A stretch of DNA of 29,926 bases from Echinostoma caproni (taxonomy: Eukaryota > Platyhelminthes > Trematoda > Plagiorchiida > Echinostomatidae): positions 11,472-41,397 of the forward strand of contig UZAN01043140.1 of the NCBI GenBank assembly GCA_900618425.1. The letters are read 5' to 3'. Below, piece by piece: positions 1 to 11,054 of this stretch; positions within the stretch are counted from its first letter, which is position 1, and the number at the start of each line of letters is the position of its first letter. The notes below the pieces were generated by a model. That model made no database searches. It was not told where the DNA came from and saw only the letters and a program-made list of their open reading frames with translations. Position numbers and translations under genes: made by a program.

Positions 1-831
1 GATTTAAAAACATGAAAGTTGTTCTAAATTCTATTTATAGCAGTATGTTTCTGGTCGATAAAATAGAATCGCTGATCACAACGTGTTAAGAGCAAAACCA
101 ATGCTTTTTTGAACTTATTTATTATTATCATTCTTGATGCCGACATGTTTCGGCCAATATTCATTTAAGAGTAAGCTGTGTGGAAATTTTTAAATGATAC
201 AAATACGCAAGGGTATACTGTTGAAGTATATCTGGGAGCAGTTTCATAAAAGAGTATATGGAATAATACCACTGACTGATATACATATATATACACATAA
301 GCTGAGATACTTTCAGAAATCAATCGGGATGAATGACCTGGAATTGGTTACCCTGGAATAAATTCCCCTAGCAGAAAAACTATGTGAAGCAATTAGTAAA
401 CAGGGGACATTATTGTTCTTCCGTAACCGAGCTAAAACAGATGCACTAAATATGTGTGAATGATGTGTAGTTCGGTGAACCTAAACAGAATGTTTCAGTT
501 CTGTTTCTATTAGATGTTAAACGGAGGATTTATTGCCACTTGCAATGAATACAACTGAATCCCTCAACTATCTCATATTCATTGAGAAACTCTATTTCCA
601 TTGGACCAGTAATTTTAATTTCCAAAACGCATTACTTTACGACTACGACAAAGTGTATCAGGTTATATTTATAGCATGCATCAGGAGAATTTGTATATAC
701 TGAAATAAACACAAGGAACCTTCAAGGAAAATTCATCGGTAGCTCGTAGTTAACCTATAAGCTCCTGATCGCTTATGAGTAGAATGAACTTATTTCCAGA
801 AGTCATGAATGGGTTTTGTTGTGAACACCAG
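1..831. other. AT-rich stretch with no recognised gene
   Basis: All frames are broken by frequent stops. I see no RNA gene, tandem array or protein motif here. The right end, about 811-831, is a T-rich tract closing in CAG, which could be a 3' splice site for the candidate exon that follows. Confidence 0.5.
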
Positions 832-942
832 ATTTCTCATCTTCGGCGCCGTTTGATGAGTTGTGGCGTCTTCCCATTCTACGCGAATCTACTTTGGAAG
901 TAGTATATAAACGTGGTTTTCCCCGTAATGTGGCACCGTCGG
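832..942 (+). CDS. Candidate internal exon, product unknown
   Basis: A T-rich tract ending in CAG (AG at 830-831) precedes a 111-nt stretch followed by a donor-like GTATGA at 943. The length is divisible by three, and entry and exit phases agree (phase 1). It is richer in G+C and CG than its surroundings. Read in that phase it gives about 37 residues, including the stretch FDELWRLPILREST and then VVYKRGFPRN, with no stop until TAA at 951. I do not recognise a family, and a transposon fragment is an alternative. No partner exon was found nearby, so the call rests on splice-like borders and composition only. Confidence 0.25.
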
Positions 943-1108
943 GTATGAATTAATGCCTAGATCAATGTTTCGGGCTCAATGCTTTCAAAACTTGCTACAT
1001 TTCCGTTTTCAGTCTTTTTTTAATTCTCAAACAGTTGAACCCTGTCTGAGACCAGTTTGTGTCTGGTCGATGATTATGGTTTAACGTACTCTAGCTTATG
1101 CGTTAAAA

Positions 1109-1192
1109 ATGCTTGAGGACGGCGCAATTAGTTACTCATACGAGTGGTACAACAGATTAATGGCTGGAATTAGACAAATCCATCATAGATAA
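1109..1192 (+). pseudogene. Possible mariner-like transposase N-terminal fragment
   Basis: A 27-codon frame starts at ATG 1109 and ends at TAA 1190. It contains DGAISYSYEWYNRLMAG. This resembles the N-terminal helix-turn-helix region of mariner-family transposases, where a D-x-A-hydrophobic-S segment is followed about seven residues later by EW..RF..G. The matching stretch is under 25 residues, and no downstream DD(D/E) catalytic region or terminal inverted repeat was found. It would be an old, heavily decayed copy. Chance resemblance is a real possibility. Confidence 0.25.
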
Positions 1193-1368
1193 AACGCTTC
1201 ATGCCCTTTATTTGAGAAATCCAAGAAGTATTCTGGCTCAAGTATTTGCGTAGCATCTACTAAAAAAGTTTTTACCTTCGACAGCTTGATAGCTTGTAAT
1301 CATTTTATTTCTATACATTGCTTGAAGTAGTAATCTAGTGGGAGAATAATAAACGTTTGAGAATATAT

Positions 1369-1512
1369 TCTAGAATATTGTACTAAATACTTACCCACAT
1401 GCCACCGTTTTAAGATACTGCGTTGGCATGAGGGAACATTTTTTCATGCATAAGCATAGAGCGTGGTTTGCGGACGTTGATTGTAACAACAATCAAATTT
1501 GTTTAGGTTAAG
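1369..1512 (+). other. Short open frame of unknown meaning
   Basis: About 45 codons are open between stops, ending at a TAA near 1510. The frame includes MREHFFMHKHRAWFADVD. The composition is protein-like, but there is no recognised motif and no convincing splice borders. The rest of 1193-2340 holds nothing else I can support. Confidence 0.12.
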
Positions 1513-2343
1513 TAACTAAATGAAATGAAAACTAATTTCAAATGTGCTTCGTGAAACGTTTTCTAGTCAGGGTATTAATGAAGGGGGTTTTCACTTATCC
1601 GATTACCCTTACGTTATCAGATCATTTTCCCTTTTTAAAATGCGTCCTTTGCCAATTACAAATTACAAAGATTTTCGGTTCTATTTCCTTTCTATATTTT
1701 TTTCTTTTTTGAACTAATTTTATTAATTCTTTCAGGGATTCTTAAGTATATTATGGTTGATGTACTTACATCAAATGAATCTGACAACTTTTGGTGCTAT
1801 CATTATCAAATAAATTATGAAATTTCGCTATCTTCTTGCGTGGTTTCATATTTAATGTCTTGAAAATGTTCATGAAAAATAAATTTTTCATTTTGATTGT
1901 TATCCAAACAAGACACGTTCATTGCTTCAATCATCACTCATTTATAATTATAGTTTCAGCAATTTAATAAAACCGTTGAACTTGGGCATCATTTTATTTT
2001 CACAAGATTCAGTTAAAAAGGAGTTTACCTTACAAGCCGATAAACCATATCTGCCACAGAGGAAATGTGATTTAGGTTGCCCACAATGACTACTGACCCA
2101 CTCTTCCATATTAATTATCTTTCAATGGAAATAGCAAAGTTTGTCTATGAAGCTGATCTCTTTTTGTATTTAATAACTTACATGATGCTGCAGTAAGTTA
2201 CGTTGGTCGGAAGTTCCGTTGATGGCACCACTCGATTTCGAGATGATCTGCCATAATACCATCACCCAACCGATACGATAAATACGAGCGTGATTGATAA
2301 ATTATTAAAAATCGGTTCTCGTAGCTCGCGTGAGCTGAATTTT

Positions 2344-2474
2344 ATTTCGCCTATTCACCGAGCTTGGCAATTTGTTTGCAAACATTTAATCACTTCACAA
2401 GCACTGATGATGTCACCTCGGCTGGTGATGAAACGTTTGCAAACAAATCATCAAGCTCGGTGAACAGGTGAAAT
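2344..2474. repeat. Imperfect inverted repeat, 50-bp arms
   Basis: The left arm 2344-2393 and the reverse complement of the right arm 2425-2474 agree at 43 of 50 positions by hand alignment, with a 31-nt spacer. Both arms share TTCACCGAGCTTG and TTTGTTTGCAAAC. A 10-bp direct repeat, GAGCGTGATT, lies outside the arms at 2286-2295 and 2480-2489 and could be a target-site duplication. This suggests a small dispersed foldback element, or the terminal repeat of a retroelement. A hammerhead-like core lies across the spacer and the right arm. Confidence 0.75.
2404..2434 (+). ncRNA. Hammerhead-ribozyme-like core, probably degenerate
   Basis: CTGATGA (2404-2410) is followed by a hairpin pairing GTCACC (2412-2417) with GGTGAT (2424-2429), one pair being G-T, over a six-base loop. 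GAAAC (2430-2434) then follows. This is the order of the conserved hammerhead core: CUGAUGA, stem II, GAAA. Against it, T2411 is an extra unpaired base. No clean stem III with a cleavage triplet follows, because GTTTGCAAAC is self-complementary and not followed by a paired UH. Stem I is only suggested by TTCAC..AGC (about 2393-2402) facing GCT..GTGAA (about 2455-2464). Hammerheads are known in Penelope-like elements. This may be a worn copy of one. Confidence 0.35.
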
Positions 2475-2652
2475 AGAAAGAGCGTGATTATTATACGCCT
2501 AGTCTGAGGCTGGGACGTGTAATTTATTCTATTCAACTAATGCAATTACGGGTTACCGATTAAAGGTTCTTACACCCAAATCATTTATCACAACATTAAA
2601 CACAGTACAATCGTTCACTTTATTCATATAGTCTGATTGATTGATCTGATGA

Positions 2653-2880
2653 GATTGTATTGAGCCAGACGGCATAACTGCTGTCTTGCTTTACGGCGAA
2701 ATAGTCTGCGGAAGGCGTGGAGACTCAGAATGTCTCACAAAAGAAAGGGATCTCCTTCCAAAAAACATGTTCACAACGCAACAACGCATTCAGTTTTGTA
2801 AATTGGATCGTGACATACCGTGTCCCGAAATTGTTGGTTATATTAAAATGAAAGTTGACAAAATTAAAATATTTTATTAG
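2653..2880 (+). CDS. Candidate exon or decayed coding fragment, unknown
   Basis: About 76 codons are open from 2653 to the TAA at 2878-2880. The sequence is more G+C-rich than its neighbours. The translation includes LYGEIVCGRRGDSECLTKE and then DIPCPEIVGYIK, mostly charged and soluble-looking. The only plausible starts are TTG/CTG codons or a splice junction, and no good acceptor or donor was found. No family was recognised. It lies about 180 bp right of the foldback repeat and could be part of the same insertion. Confidence 0.18.
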   Translation, partial: DCIEPDGITAVLLYGEIVCGRRGDSECLTKERDLLPKNMFTTQQRIQFCKLDRDIPCPEIVGYIKMKVDKIKIFY

Positions 2881-3552
2881 GGGAGGATATAAAATCAGGC
2901 AGTGAGTAAATTGAATGTTTTCAACCGTGTAATTAGAAAATGTTCATGCTAAGTGAATCGTGCAAATAAAAAGACGCACAGTTTGGAGATTTTTGTGAAA
3001 CGATACTGAGTGTTATTTTCCACGTGTAAAATAGTATTCAACCTGCATCATGTCAGTCATTCACAACAATAACCAAATGAGAACATTCACTGATGCAGAC
3101 CCTAACCAAATGGACAACCAAAGTAATTTTTATTCTCTTTCCTGTGAGGTGGGAGATAAAACAGGTGAAAAATATTTACGGCTTTTTAACAAAGTACGAC
3201 AACTGAGTATGACAATATAGTTGTGTGTTAAGTTACAAATTTATAAGCTGTATCATTATGTTGACATGGTAACCCGTCGTCTCAGTTTACTTTTATTGAT
3301 CCTACATTCCGGTTTGCACAAAAATACATGCTATTTTAGAAAGTATCTTGCGACCCCGGAGCAGAAATCCAAAATCCTAGATCCTCACCGTCAACATAAA
3401 ACTGAAGCCCCTTTTATTCAGTGTTACATTTTGTTTTGTTTGTTAACCTCATCAAGGGGTTATTCTGTGGTTTAAATCGTCCGATAAACGGAATCTTTTT
3501 CGATGTGCTGACGTGGTCATAAAGCTAAGTGGAAAAGAAAAAATGAGATAAA

Positions 3553-4194
3553 ATGGCTCAATGGAGAATCATCGATTCCTGGGGAGACTTCCCCACCCTA
3601 GTGTTTAAATTGTTCTCCAAAATAGAAGTATTCATTTCGAAAGGCAATAGTAGACAGAGGGATCCCATGGTTTTTCAACATTGGACAAAAACTGGACTCT
3701 ATCGACATTTTAAAATAGGTCACTTTCGTCCAAAAGGCACATGCTTACAACCTTGCATTTGTTATCCGTTGATGACAGATTTCAATGTACCAGGGATACT
3801 AAGGAATCAAAGGTTCATCTTATACAACATTAAGCAAAATGATTACAACCATGTTCAACTGTTGGTGCAACTTGCGTAGAAGTATTCTTCCAAATACCTT
3901 CAGGGTGGTCGAAGTAAAGCTGTGTGACGACATTTAGTTGAAAAATTCTCGATAACTGGTTATATGCTAGCTTTTCTCCAGCAATTAGGTGTTGAACATT
4001 TGGAAGTACAGCGGTTGAAGGATGTGGATAGGATAGGTGCCAGAGTTTGGCGCGTTCCTTCAACACAATTGGATGTAATCCGTCTGGTACGCCAGTTTTG
4101 TGAGGGTTTCCCGTTTGTAGCTTTTTACATTTTTTGTCGGATCGGACAATCACGGAACAGTGTAACGAATTGGAATAGGGGATCCAGCCTCTGA
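3553..4194 (+). other. Open plus-strand frame opposite the LINE remnant
   Basis: One plus-strand frame runs from ATG 3553 to a stop at 4192-4194 with only two internal stops, at 3877 and about 3925. That is fewer than expected over about 214 codons. I recognise no protein in it, and its right half is antisense to the LINE remnant. It may simply be the antisense open frame that coding DNA often shows. It is listed so that the openness is not lost. Confidence 0.2.
3830..4153 (-). pseudogene. Non-LTR retrotransposon reverse transcriptase remnant
   Basis: The minus-strand frame opens with KKLQTGNPHKTGVPDGLHP followed by IVLKE. This matches the start of LINE reverse transcriptases: a K.L..LNP.KS.GPDG.HP..LKE block in CR1/L2/jockey-type elements. 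At about 4050-4060 the resemblance moves to another frame, reading LAPILSTSFN, then CWRKASI and, after a stop, LRPP. These fall where the family has LAPIL..IFN, W+.A.I.P and YRP. The two-frame pattern with stops marks a dead copy. Weaker resemblance may run on to about 3550, but stops are dense there. No endonuclease domain was found upstream on this strand. Confidence 0.6.
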
Positions 4195-7100
4195 GTAGAC
4201 CTGAGGTTAGCTAGTGTGATGAATCCAAGGTTGACATATTATATATCCATAGGTGGAGAGTGCTCTTTGACGTGAGAACCGTGAAACGGTTTAGGCATTC
4301 AATAGGTTTCTCAATGACAGTTGGTTGAAAGACGTTTCTAAGCATAAATTAAAATCAGACTGTGAAATCAAACCCCAGTGGACTTTTATGGAGTATTCAT
4401 CAAATGATATTTCCTAGATTTCAATGCGGCTTCCTGATTCCAGAAGGGGAGAAGGAAACGATTACGTCGCATGTAGAGTGTATACCACAAACAGCAGACA
4501 TCAAAACAGAATTTGAAATAGTGAAATAAGTTAAGAAAGAAAGCAGATATATCTAGATGAGAAAATGAGAAAAAATCTGTCCAAGTAACCACGTCCCTGA
4601 TTTTGTTGATATTTTCGTTGTAATATTATCGCTTTTGAAGCTTATGGCCTCGGCAACGGGTAAAAAGTTAGTGATGAAGCGAGCTGAAAAATCTTGGAGG
4701 AAATCTTCATGATAATTTGATAAGATGACCCATTAGGAGATTCACAAGATACATTTCAGGGTTATCTGCAAAGAGAATATATTAAGGGTAGCATTCATTG
4801 TTGTGTAAAGGGTTATTACATTTTCAAACTTATTGTAATTAAAAAGCTGGTGTCAGATTGTGTAAAGTCATCACAAAATACACAAAGAGAAACATCTACT
4901 TAACCCATTAAATCAACAGAGAAAGAATTGAAAAACTAGAAAAATACATCCGGGTAGGGAATATGTATATGGCTGAGAGAATAATTTGCAGGTAATTGGT
5001 TAAGTATCTGGGCTGAAATTCAATATTCAATGCTAAATGCGGGAGTGGGGTGGAATTACGAAACATATTTGTGGAACTGTTCCACAAGACAGCTAAAATG
5101 GACTTTGTAAAATAACACGTATCGACAGGGATAAATGACAATAATCCGTTGGAGAGGATTTTGAACAGCACGGCCGAATTCAAAGGCCCCACCACATGTG
5201 ACTCACCTGTGCAACTTACAAATGCGCAAGTAAGCCACTTAACAGTTTTTTTGGAATCCAGCAAAATCTACCGGAGGCTGAGTTATTTGCTCAAATTATA
5301 TTGTTTCTCAGATAAGTGAAGATAAGCATCTTAAACTATGACTACCATTCCATGGACTGCAAGAAATGCCCTCCTTGATACACAGCTGAAATGTGCATTT
5401 TGAATAGAACACTAGGCCCTAACTCATGATAATATAACAAATGTAATCATTACACATCACTGTTATTGAACTGATTACGGTTAAATAACATTCGGCCAAC
5501 ATTTAACTGCTTCATTTTAATTTATTCATAGTGGGGAACATTTTACTACAGTTTTCTACAGTTTCGATTAAACAAATTGTTCTGGATTACTAAACGATTT
5601 CTACTATAAAATCCACTCTCGAGGGAACTGTGTTCATAATATAGTTCACTATTTTTCTACGATTTCTCACCCATTATGGAATGATCTTATATTTGGCTGC
5701 GGGCTAAGGACGTGTTCGGTACAATTCACTTTCAAAGGTAACATAGATATATTATTTGCTTCTGATGTGAGAAATAGGTTTTTTCCCCATTACAAATAAG
5801 CAGAATACTCCTACTTTAAAACTGAATAAAACGAAGTTAAAAAGCCATCACAATTGAGAATAATGAAGGCGTCGATCACAATTTGGACTGCTTATACTAA
5901 AAGTGAACATAAGGGGCTATATGCTCTTAACTGAGACCATTTATTGTATAGTTACAAACTGGTGTAAGATCTCAGGATGGATACAACAGGCCAAAACCAG
6001 CTGCTGTGGAAAATGATTTTTTTGATCTCAAAGGACACCCAACTACTAAATGATTAGTTTTGGGATACCCTCTTTGCACACCTGACGGAATGGGAAGCAG
6101 ATCAATCAGTCTTAGCTTGTTGAAAGTCCTGCATTTCAAGATTCTGTGCACTTGACATGAGAAATATCTCATCAACGTTTCCCTCTGCAAGTGTTTTCAC
6201 AGTTTTGAAAGCAACACAACAATTGATGGTTTTATCACATCAATCCAATACCATCAGACGAATTCTTCACTATTTGAAAAATTTACCATAAAGCATATGT
6301 TAACACAAGATAACCTAATGTACAAGCTATTTGATGTTTCTATTTGCCAACATGTGTGTAACCACTTGGCAACGAGACAAACGGATCACTATGAATGTAC
6401 ACACGCACTGACGTTTGGAGCGAGACGTGAAACATTAGAACTACAAACGACTATTCCGCTTTGTTTAACCTCATTCAAATTGAATATTATTGATAGCCAC
6501 CATTGAGAATAACTGACAACAAGTTGTTTCGCATTACGTTTCTGTTTCTAAATGTCATAATCGGTATACACCGTTCAAGATTATGAGTGGCTTGAAGAAC
6601 GAACCGATTGAGTCTCTAGAGGCATAACATGGCAGATTATATCAGGCTACATCTGGAAGAAACGTGCGCAAAATTAAGATTGCTAAGGTGCATTTTCGTT
6701 TGAAAATGTAAAGCTTTATTAGAAGGAGATTCCCCTTAACGTTCGGATACGAGGTGGTTTGGAAGATTTTATACGCCTGTTGAAGTGTACTTGCTATTCA
6801 GTATCATCTGGTCACTAACCAAGGAAAATGCTTTGGAAATCCTTAAGTCCGTTTAACCCATGTTTTCTGCATAAATGGATTTATATGCAATTACGTAAAG
6901 GTTTTCATTCAAATGAGTTGAATTATACAACAATGAAATTTCAAAGTGCTTGAAACGTTAATAAATATATTTTATAATGAATGTTTTTCGCCCAAACGAA
7001 TCGTGATTACAATGTAAATTGCTGACCTGATACGCTTGTGAACGTTATCTAGTTAGTTGTACCAGAGGCCTAGCACCGAATCCACCAGGGATACAGGAAC

Positions 7101-8124
7101 AATCATTTTGCGGTTGAAGATAACTTTAATGGTGCGTGAAAGAGAGACACCCAACCTACGTTTGTATGAAGCGTTATGCTTGATATGGAATCAGTGGTTT
7201 CTGGTTTTACCATTACGTAATGCATAAATTGAAGCCACAGGTAGAAATCTTCTCTGATCCTTGCATCCCAAAGGGAAGAAAAATTCTTAACAATGCAATG
7301 CTTTCCCCAACAACTGCACGTTAGTGTGCATCCAGTCACTAATGTACTATGTCTTCTTCCCATGTCGCACCTTGTTTATGGTCAGCCGGTCAAAGTCACA
7401 ATGGTCTGCAAGGATTTCTTTAAGGCAACTGCTTTTAAAATATGTTCGACCTTCTGAATTTACTATGGCTTCATGCCTTTGCCATATGTTCCTTCTATTG
7501 AAATGAAGCTCTAATAGGACTGAATTTCCAAATTATTGGGTGTGTTTGCAATACTTGAGGTTATTGTGATTCCGAAATCAAAACGATCATAAAATCTGTC
7601 CAAACCTAGTCTAGTTATGATGAAAATCAAAATTTCTGCTCTTTAAGGTGAATGAAAACCAGGAATGGTGAGTTGGTGACATGGCACTAATGGTCCACTT
7701 TCCAAGCATGTTGCACAGAGTGTATCACGTTACACTATTTATTATTGATGAGAATTTTGTAATAAATCCTCGGGGAGCAGGTCACATGTAGTTTGACGAA
7801 GCGAATAGATATTTGTCATTTCGTACATAAATGTATGCTTTAATCGGTTGGGACTTGCACAATTGCAATGCCGACAAACATGTATATTATATCAACGATA
7901 TTCTATTCGTATGTTTTATAGCTGTGCTCATCTACGAAGTGCGTTAGCGCACCCGGTATGATGGTATCTAAAGAAATAAAACCTCGTTAATTTTTAGCAT
8001 AGTTTACCTTTCAATATGTCGTAGAAAGAGGATAATAGGAAGTTGAGGTATTCGTTGCAACTTTAAATGATCATTTTTTTCGACAACGCTTATCAGTAAT
8101 ACAGTATATTTGTGACCTAACTGA
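4195..8124. other. Long stretch without a supportable gene
   Basis: AT-rich with frequent stops. Isolated open frames occur on the minus strand at 4908-5264 and 5972-6190, and on both strands around 7103-7560. None shows a motif I trust. The minus-strand frame near 7365-7545 includes RTYFKSSCLKEILADHCDFD, which reads like soluble protein but was not identified. No tRNA, tandem array or terminal repeat pair was seen. Confidence 0.4.
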
Positions 8125-8991
8125 ATTTACGTTTTCGAGATTTTAGATAATATTCAACGTCTTATTGCGATGGTTCTACATTCAACATTTAAATATTCAT
8201 TACTCTAATTTGTGGAATCGACAGAGACAATGCTTTGTTATACAGTAGAAGAATTTGAATGTATCAATCCAAATGAAGCATGCACTGATATGCAGTTTCA
8301 TCTAACTTCTGCTCTACGAATGCTTTTGATATGTTTACACTCTATAAACAGTGACATTTTTGGTATTACTATTGGTAGAGTTGATAGTTTCACTGAAGTA
8401 GTAGTAGTAGTTCATGCTATTAGTTTTGTTGTATGGTTCTTCAACACACACACGTGATGCATAAAAAGAGGTGCATTCCACCCAAAAAATAATGTAGGAG
8501 AGATCAAATCCCATTTGAAAACCAATTATGGGCGAAGATTACAGTTTCGGGTTTTTAAGTTTCCTAATCATTTTATTCAAGTTTATATACCCGCAAAACA
8601 ATATGATGATGATATGATCACTTCTCTTCAGCGAAAGTCAATTCATTCACCAGCCCATCTCTTTTGCTCCCGGTATACGTTTGTCATTTCCTCTTCAATA
8701 AGGGTGTTGTTTTGCTTTGCATTTATTTAAGTATGGTTATAATTGTTCACAAATGTAACCATCGAAAATGTCAACGTCTATCCGTGGATTAGAACAGACA
8801 ATATAACAGAACCTTCCTTGAACACCTGCATTGGATCTGGTATACATGGAATTAGAATAAAGGTTGCTGATTTAAAGCAACGAAAATGTCTATTTGGATG
8901 GACTCTTCACATAAATACGAGCAACCCAAGGGTAATAACATGCTTCACACAAAAAATGTCTGCTTTTTTCTTTTTCGATAAGGTCGCCTAA
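8125..8991 (+). pseudogene. Decayed or exon-split open frame of about 290 codons, product unknown
   Basis: A single plus-strand frame stays in register from 8125 to a TAA at 8989-8991, with only four stops inside (8206, 8455, 8728, 8740). At roughly one stop per 15 codons for this base mix, about 19 would be expected. The open blocks are 8212-8454, 8458-8727 and 8743-8988. The first contains TVEEFECINPNEACTD and a hydrophobic segment encoded partly by a GTA repeat. The second contains VFKFPNHFIQVYIPAKQYDD. The third contains VTIENVNVYPWIRTDNITE. No family was recognised. It could be an old pseudogene, a domesticated or decayed transposon frame, or exons joined by in-frame intronic sequence. 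Confidence 0.4.
8398..8410 (+). repeat. GTA trinucleotide microsatellite
   Basis: Four GTA units plus one base. It lies inside the open frame 8212-8454, where it encodes a run of valines. It is short and ordinary, but it marks replication-slippage potential within the decayed frame. Confidence 0.9.
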
Positions 8992-9507
8992 ACTTTGAGT
9001 TAAAATTTACATTTTATATACTTAGTAACTGACTAATTCTTATTGACTAACTAATATTAGACAAACCCTAACAAAGATATCTCGCTCATTTTGTAAGGTT
9101 TATTCTGTGACCAATTACTTGAACAATAAAAAACGTGATTATTCTCCAAAGGACATGGGCTGTTCAGACCAGTCATGCTAACCAATAAAATCCTGATTTT
9201 TCGTGTGAAGTACACATGAACTTGCCTCCTTAATTTGTCAATAAAGAAAACGTCCTGACGGACTAAATTAGTCAACTATGCTTGGATTGTAATAGTTCGA
9301 CCCATGCACCAAGAATCGGATTTATTCTTTGATTAATATTTTATAAAGTGAAACTTTTTAGTCAGAATGCGCGACTGGCCAAGCTTTAGAAGGCAGAACC
9401 AACACAAACACTAATAACTGAGTAAGGCCGATGTAGCTGATGGGAACACAACAAATCAACTTGAAGCTGATGTTTTTCTCAGACTTTCATGTTTTACCAT
9501 TTTTCAG

Positions 9508-9588
9508 TTCCATCATCACCTTGTACATCAGGAATTGAGGCGGGATGGAATTCCATTGAACCCTAATGCACAATCAACTAAGCATTGA
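9508..9588 (+). CDS. Candidate terminal exon, product unknown
   Basis: A pyrimidine-rich tract ending in CAG (AG at 9506-9507) is a good 3' splice acceptor. The frame after it reads FHHHLVHQELRRDGIPLNPN and ends at TGA 9586-9588. The same frame is open upstream to about 9418, so the open run (57 codons) is longer than the exon would be. A second frame is also open across the acceptor (PSSPCTSGIEAGWNSIEP then stop), so the reading is ambiguous. No family was recognised. Confidence 0.18.
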   Translation, partial: FHHHLVHQELRRDGIPLNPNAQSTKH

Positions 9589-10126
9589 ATCATCACAAAA
9601 TTTCCTTAGACTTAGGGCAACTTATATTTTTTCTTATGGATATACAAAACTAAGTGACTTATTCAGGTGCTAAAGTTATCCCAATGTTCATTTATTCTCT
9701 TCAAATGTTCCCTCGTGAGTGATTCCAGCGGAATTGTATCTGCACTAGACACAATAACTTGAAAATGACTGGGGCACAGTTAGTGGATATAACATCCTCT
9801 GAGAAATTATCTTTCATGTAAATTGGCAAGTTGTTTCCAGGTAAGCGCCCAATCCACATCGCCTAAGAGGACTTTACAGTAGTTCCTTAATGCAAGAAAC
9901 GAAGTATTCAACGTGTGAAGCTTTGTCTGACAGTGACAATTAAAGGTCACATCTTCGTGTTTTCAGCTAGTAGCACAAATTATTATCAACTTCACACAAG
10001 ATAATATTTTTTACCGATAAAGTCACTGCAATTCTAGTCAAAGAGAAGAACAATTCATTTGTACCTGTCAACTCAAATAGTTTTTGACTTTTTGTGACGG
10101 AAATCAAAGTGCTAAATTCATCATTA

Positions 10127-10127
10127 N
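10127..10127. other. Ambiguous base N
   Basis: A single N within TCATTANTCATCATTATTG, a short ATC/ATT-rich tract. It is a sequencing or consensus uncertainty. Length variation of the tract may be the cause. Confidence 0.95.
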
Positions 10128-10408
10128 TCATCATTATTGTTCGTTGTCAGCCCCACACTAAGTTGAATGTTGGCCACAGGCGTGAGAACACGACATAGTA
10201 TTGAACGTTTGCAGAAAATCAGGTTTTACCCTAGGGCAAATGTTTTGTTTTAACCACAAACTCAACGCGCTAATTTTTACAAATGTTTAAAATCGCCAGC
10301 AATGACAAATGTTCCCTTACTCGTGAGAGTAATCAATATTCACTGAATTGGGATGGGTCTTGACTGAACTGAACGCATATCTATAAGCATATATAACTGA
10401 CTTCATGA

Positions 10409-10774
10409 AAGTCAGCTGTTAACGTTACATTTCAGATACTTGAGTTAATTTGTTTCGTCATTCTTTTACCTCTGAAACATCTTCTTCTGGGTAGTCGTTT
10501 TCAAAAAATGTCACAGAGCTTGCTTATTTTAATTGACTTGAACCCCGAGAATGATTTAAACTGTTCAGTTTTACCACCATTTAAGTGCGAAACATATGTA
10601 GCTGTTGGAATTTTTACCCGGCAGACTGAAATCTATGAAGTTACATTCGTCCGTACATGCTGTGTGCAACAAAAGATCCAAACTTCTCCTTTGATAACAA
10701 TTGAGCCGGTTGACATAAATTGGTCAGCTTGTCCTCACACCACAAAAAAGAGTGGCGATCAAAATGAAAATTAA
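10409..10774 (+). CDS. Candidate small gene or last exon, product unknown
   Basis: The frame is open for about 121 codons from 10409 to TAA at 10772-10774, with ATG at 10508 giving an 88-residue product. A possible acceptor (TTACATTTCAG, AG at 10434-10435) lies upstream, and an AATAAA hexamer lies 214 bp after the stop at 10988. The protein starts MSQSLLILIDLNPEND, has several cysteines in the middle (CETYVAV, RTCCVQQK), and ends with a charged tail TKKSGDQNEN. No transmembrane segment or known motif is evident. It may be chance. If real, it would be a terminal exon or a small secreted or nuclear protein. Confidence 0.22.
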   Translation, partial: KSAVNVTFQILELICFVILLPLKHLLLGSRFQKMSQSLLILIDLNPENDLNCSVLPPFKCETYVAVGIFTRQTEIYEVTFVRTCCVQQKIQTSPLITIEPVDINWSACPHTTKKSGDQNEN

Positions 10775-10987
10775 ATGGAGCAGATTCACTTGTTGTAGAA
10801 TATTTGCCCTAAAGTCATTCATGATATAAGCAATGCTTTAGAATGAAGCTGAAATGTTTCTTTCGCCTTAACTGTATTTTTACATTTTGGAAATGTTGTG
10901 CTGTTTATATTTTGATCAAGGATGTGATGAATTTTAGTTTTTAGTAACTAAACAAAGCCGTGCCTAGAACGGTTGTGACCCCGATTA

Positions 10988-10993
10988 AATAAA
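10988..10993 (+). terminator. AATAAA hexamer, possible poly(A) signal
   Basis: An AATAAA hexamer 214 bp after the TAA at 10774. Such hexamers are frequent by chance in AT-rich DNA, so this is support for the candidate at 10409-10774 only if that gene is real. Confidence 0.15.
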
Positions 10994-11054
10994 AGAGTAC
11001 CAGTAGCACAGATGAACATTTTCGTCGGAAATTATCCTAATTTTTTAGACGTAA

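Noticed and set aside
4908..5264. 118-codon minus-strand open frame as a gene
   Set aside because: Its length is within what random AT-rich DNA of this size can give, the right half is hydrophobic low-information sequence, and there is no motif.
5972..6190. LINE reverse transcriptase SGVPQG-like motif on the minus strand (IPSGVQRGYP)
   Set aside because: Only the short motif resembles it. No neighbouring RT blocks are found before or after.
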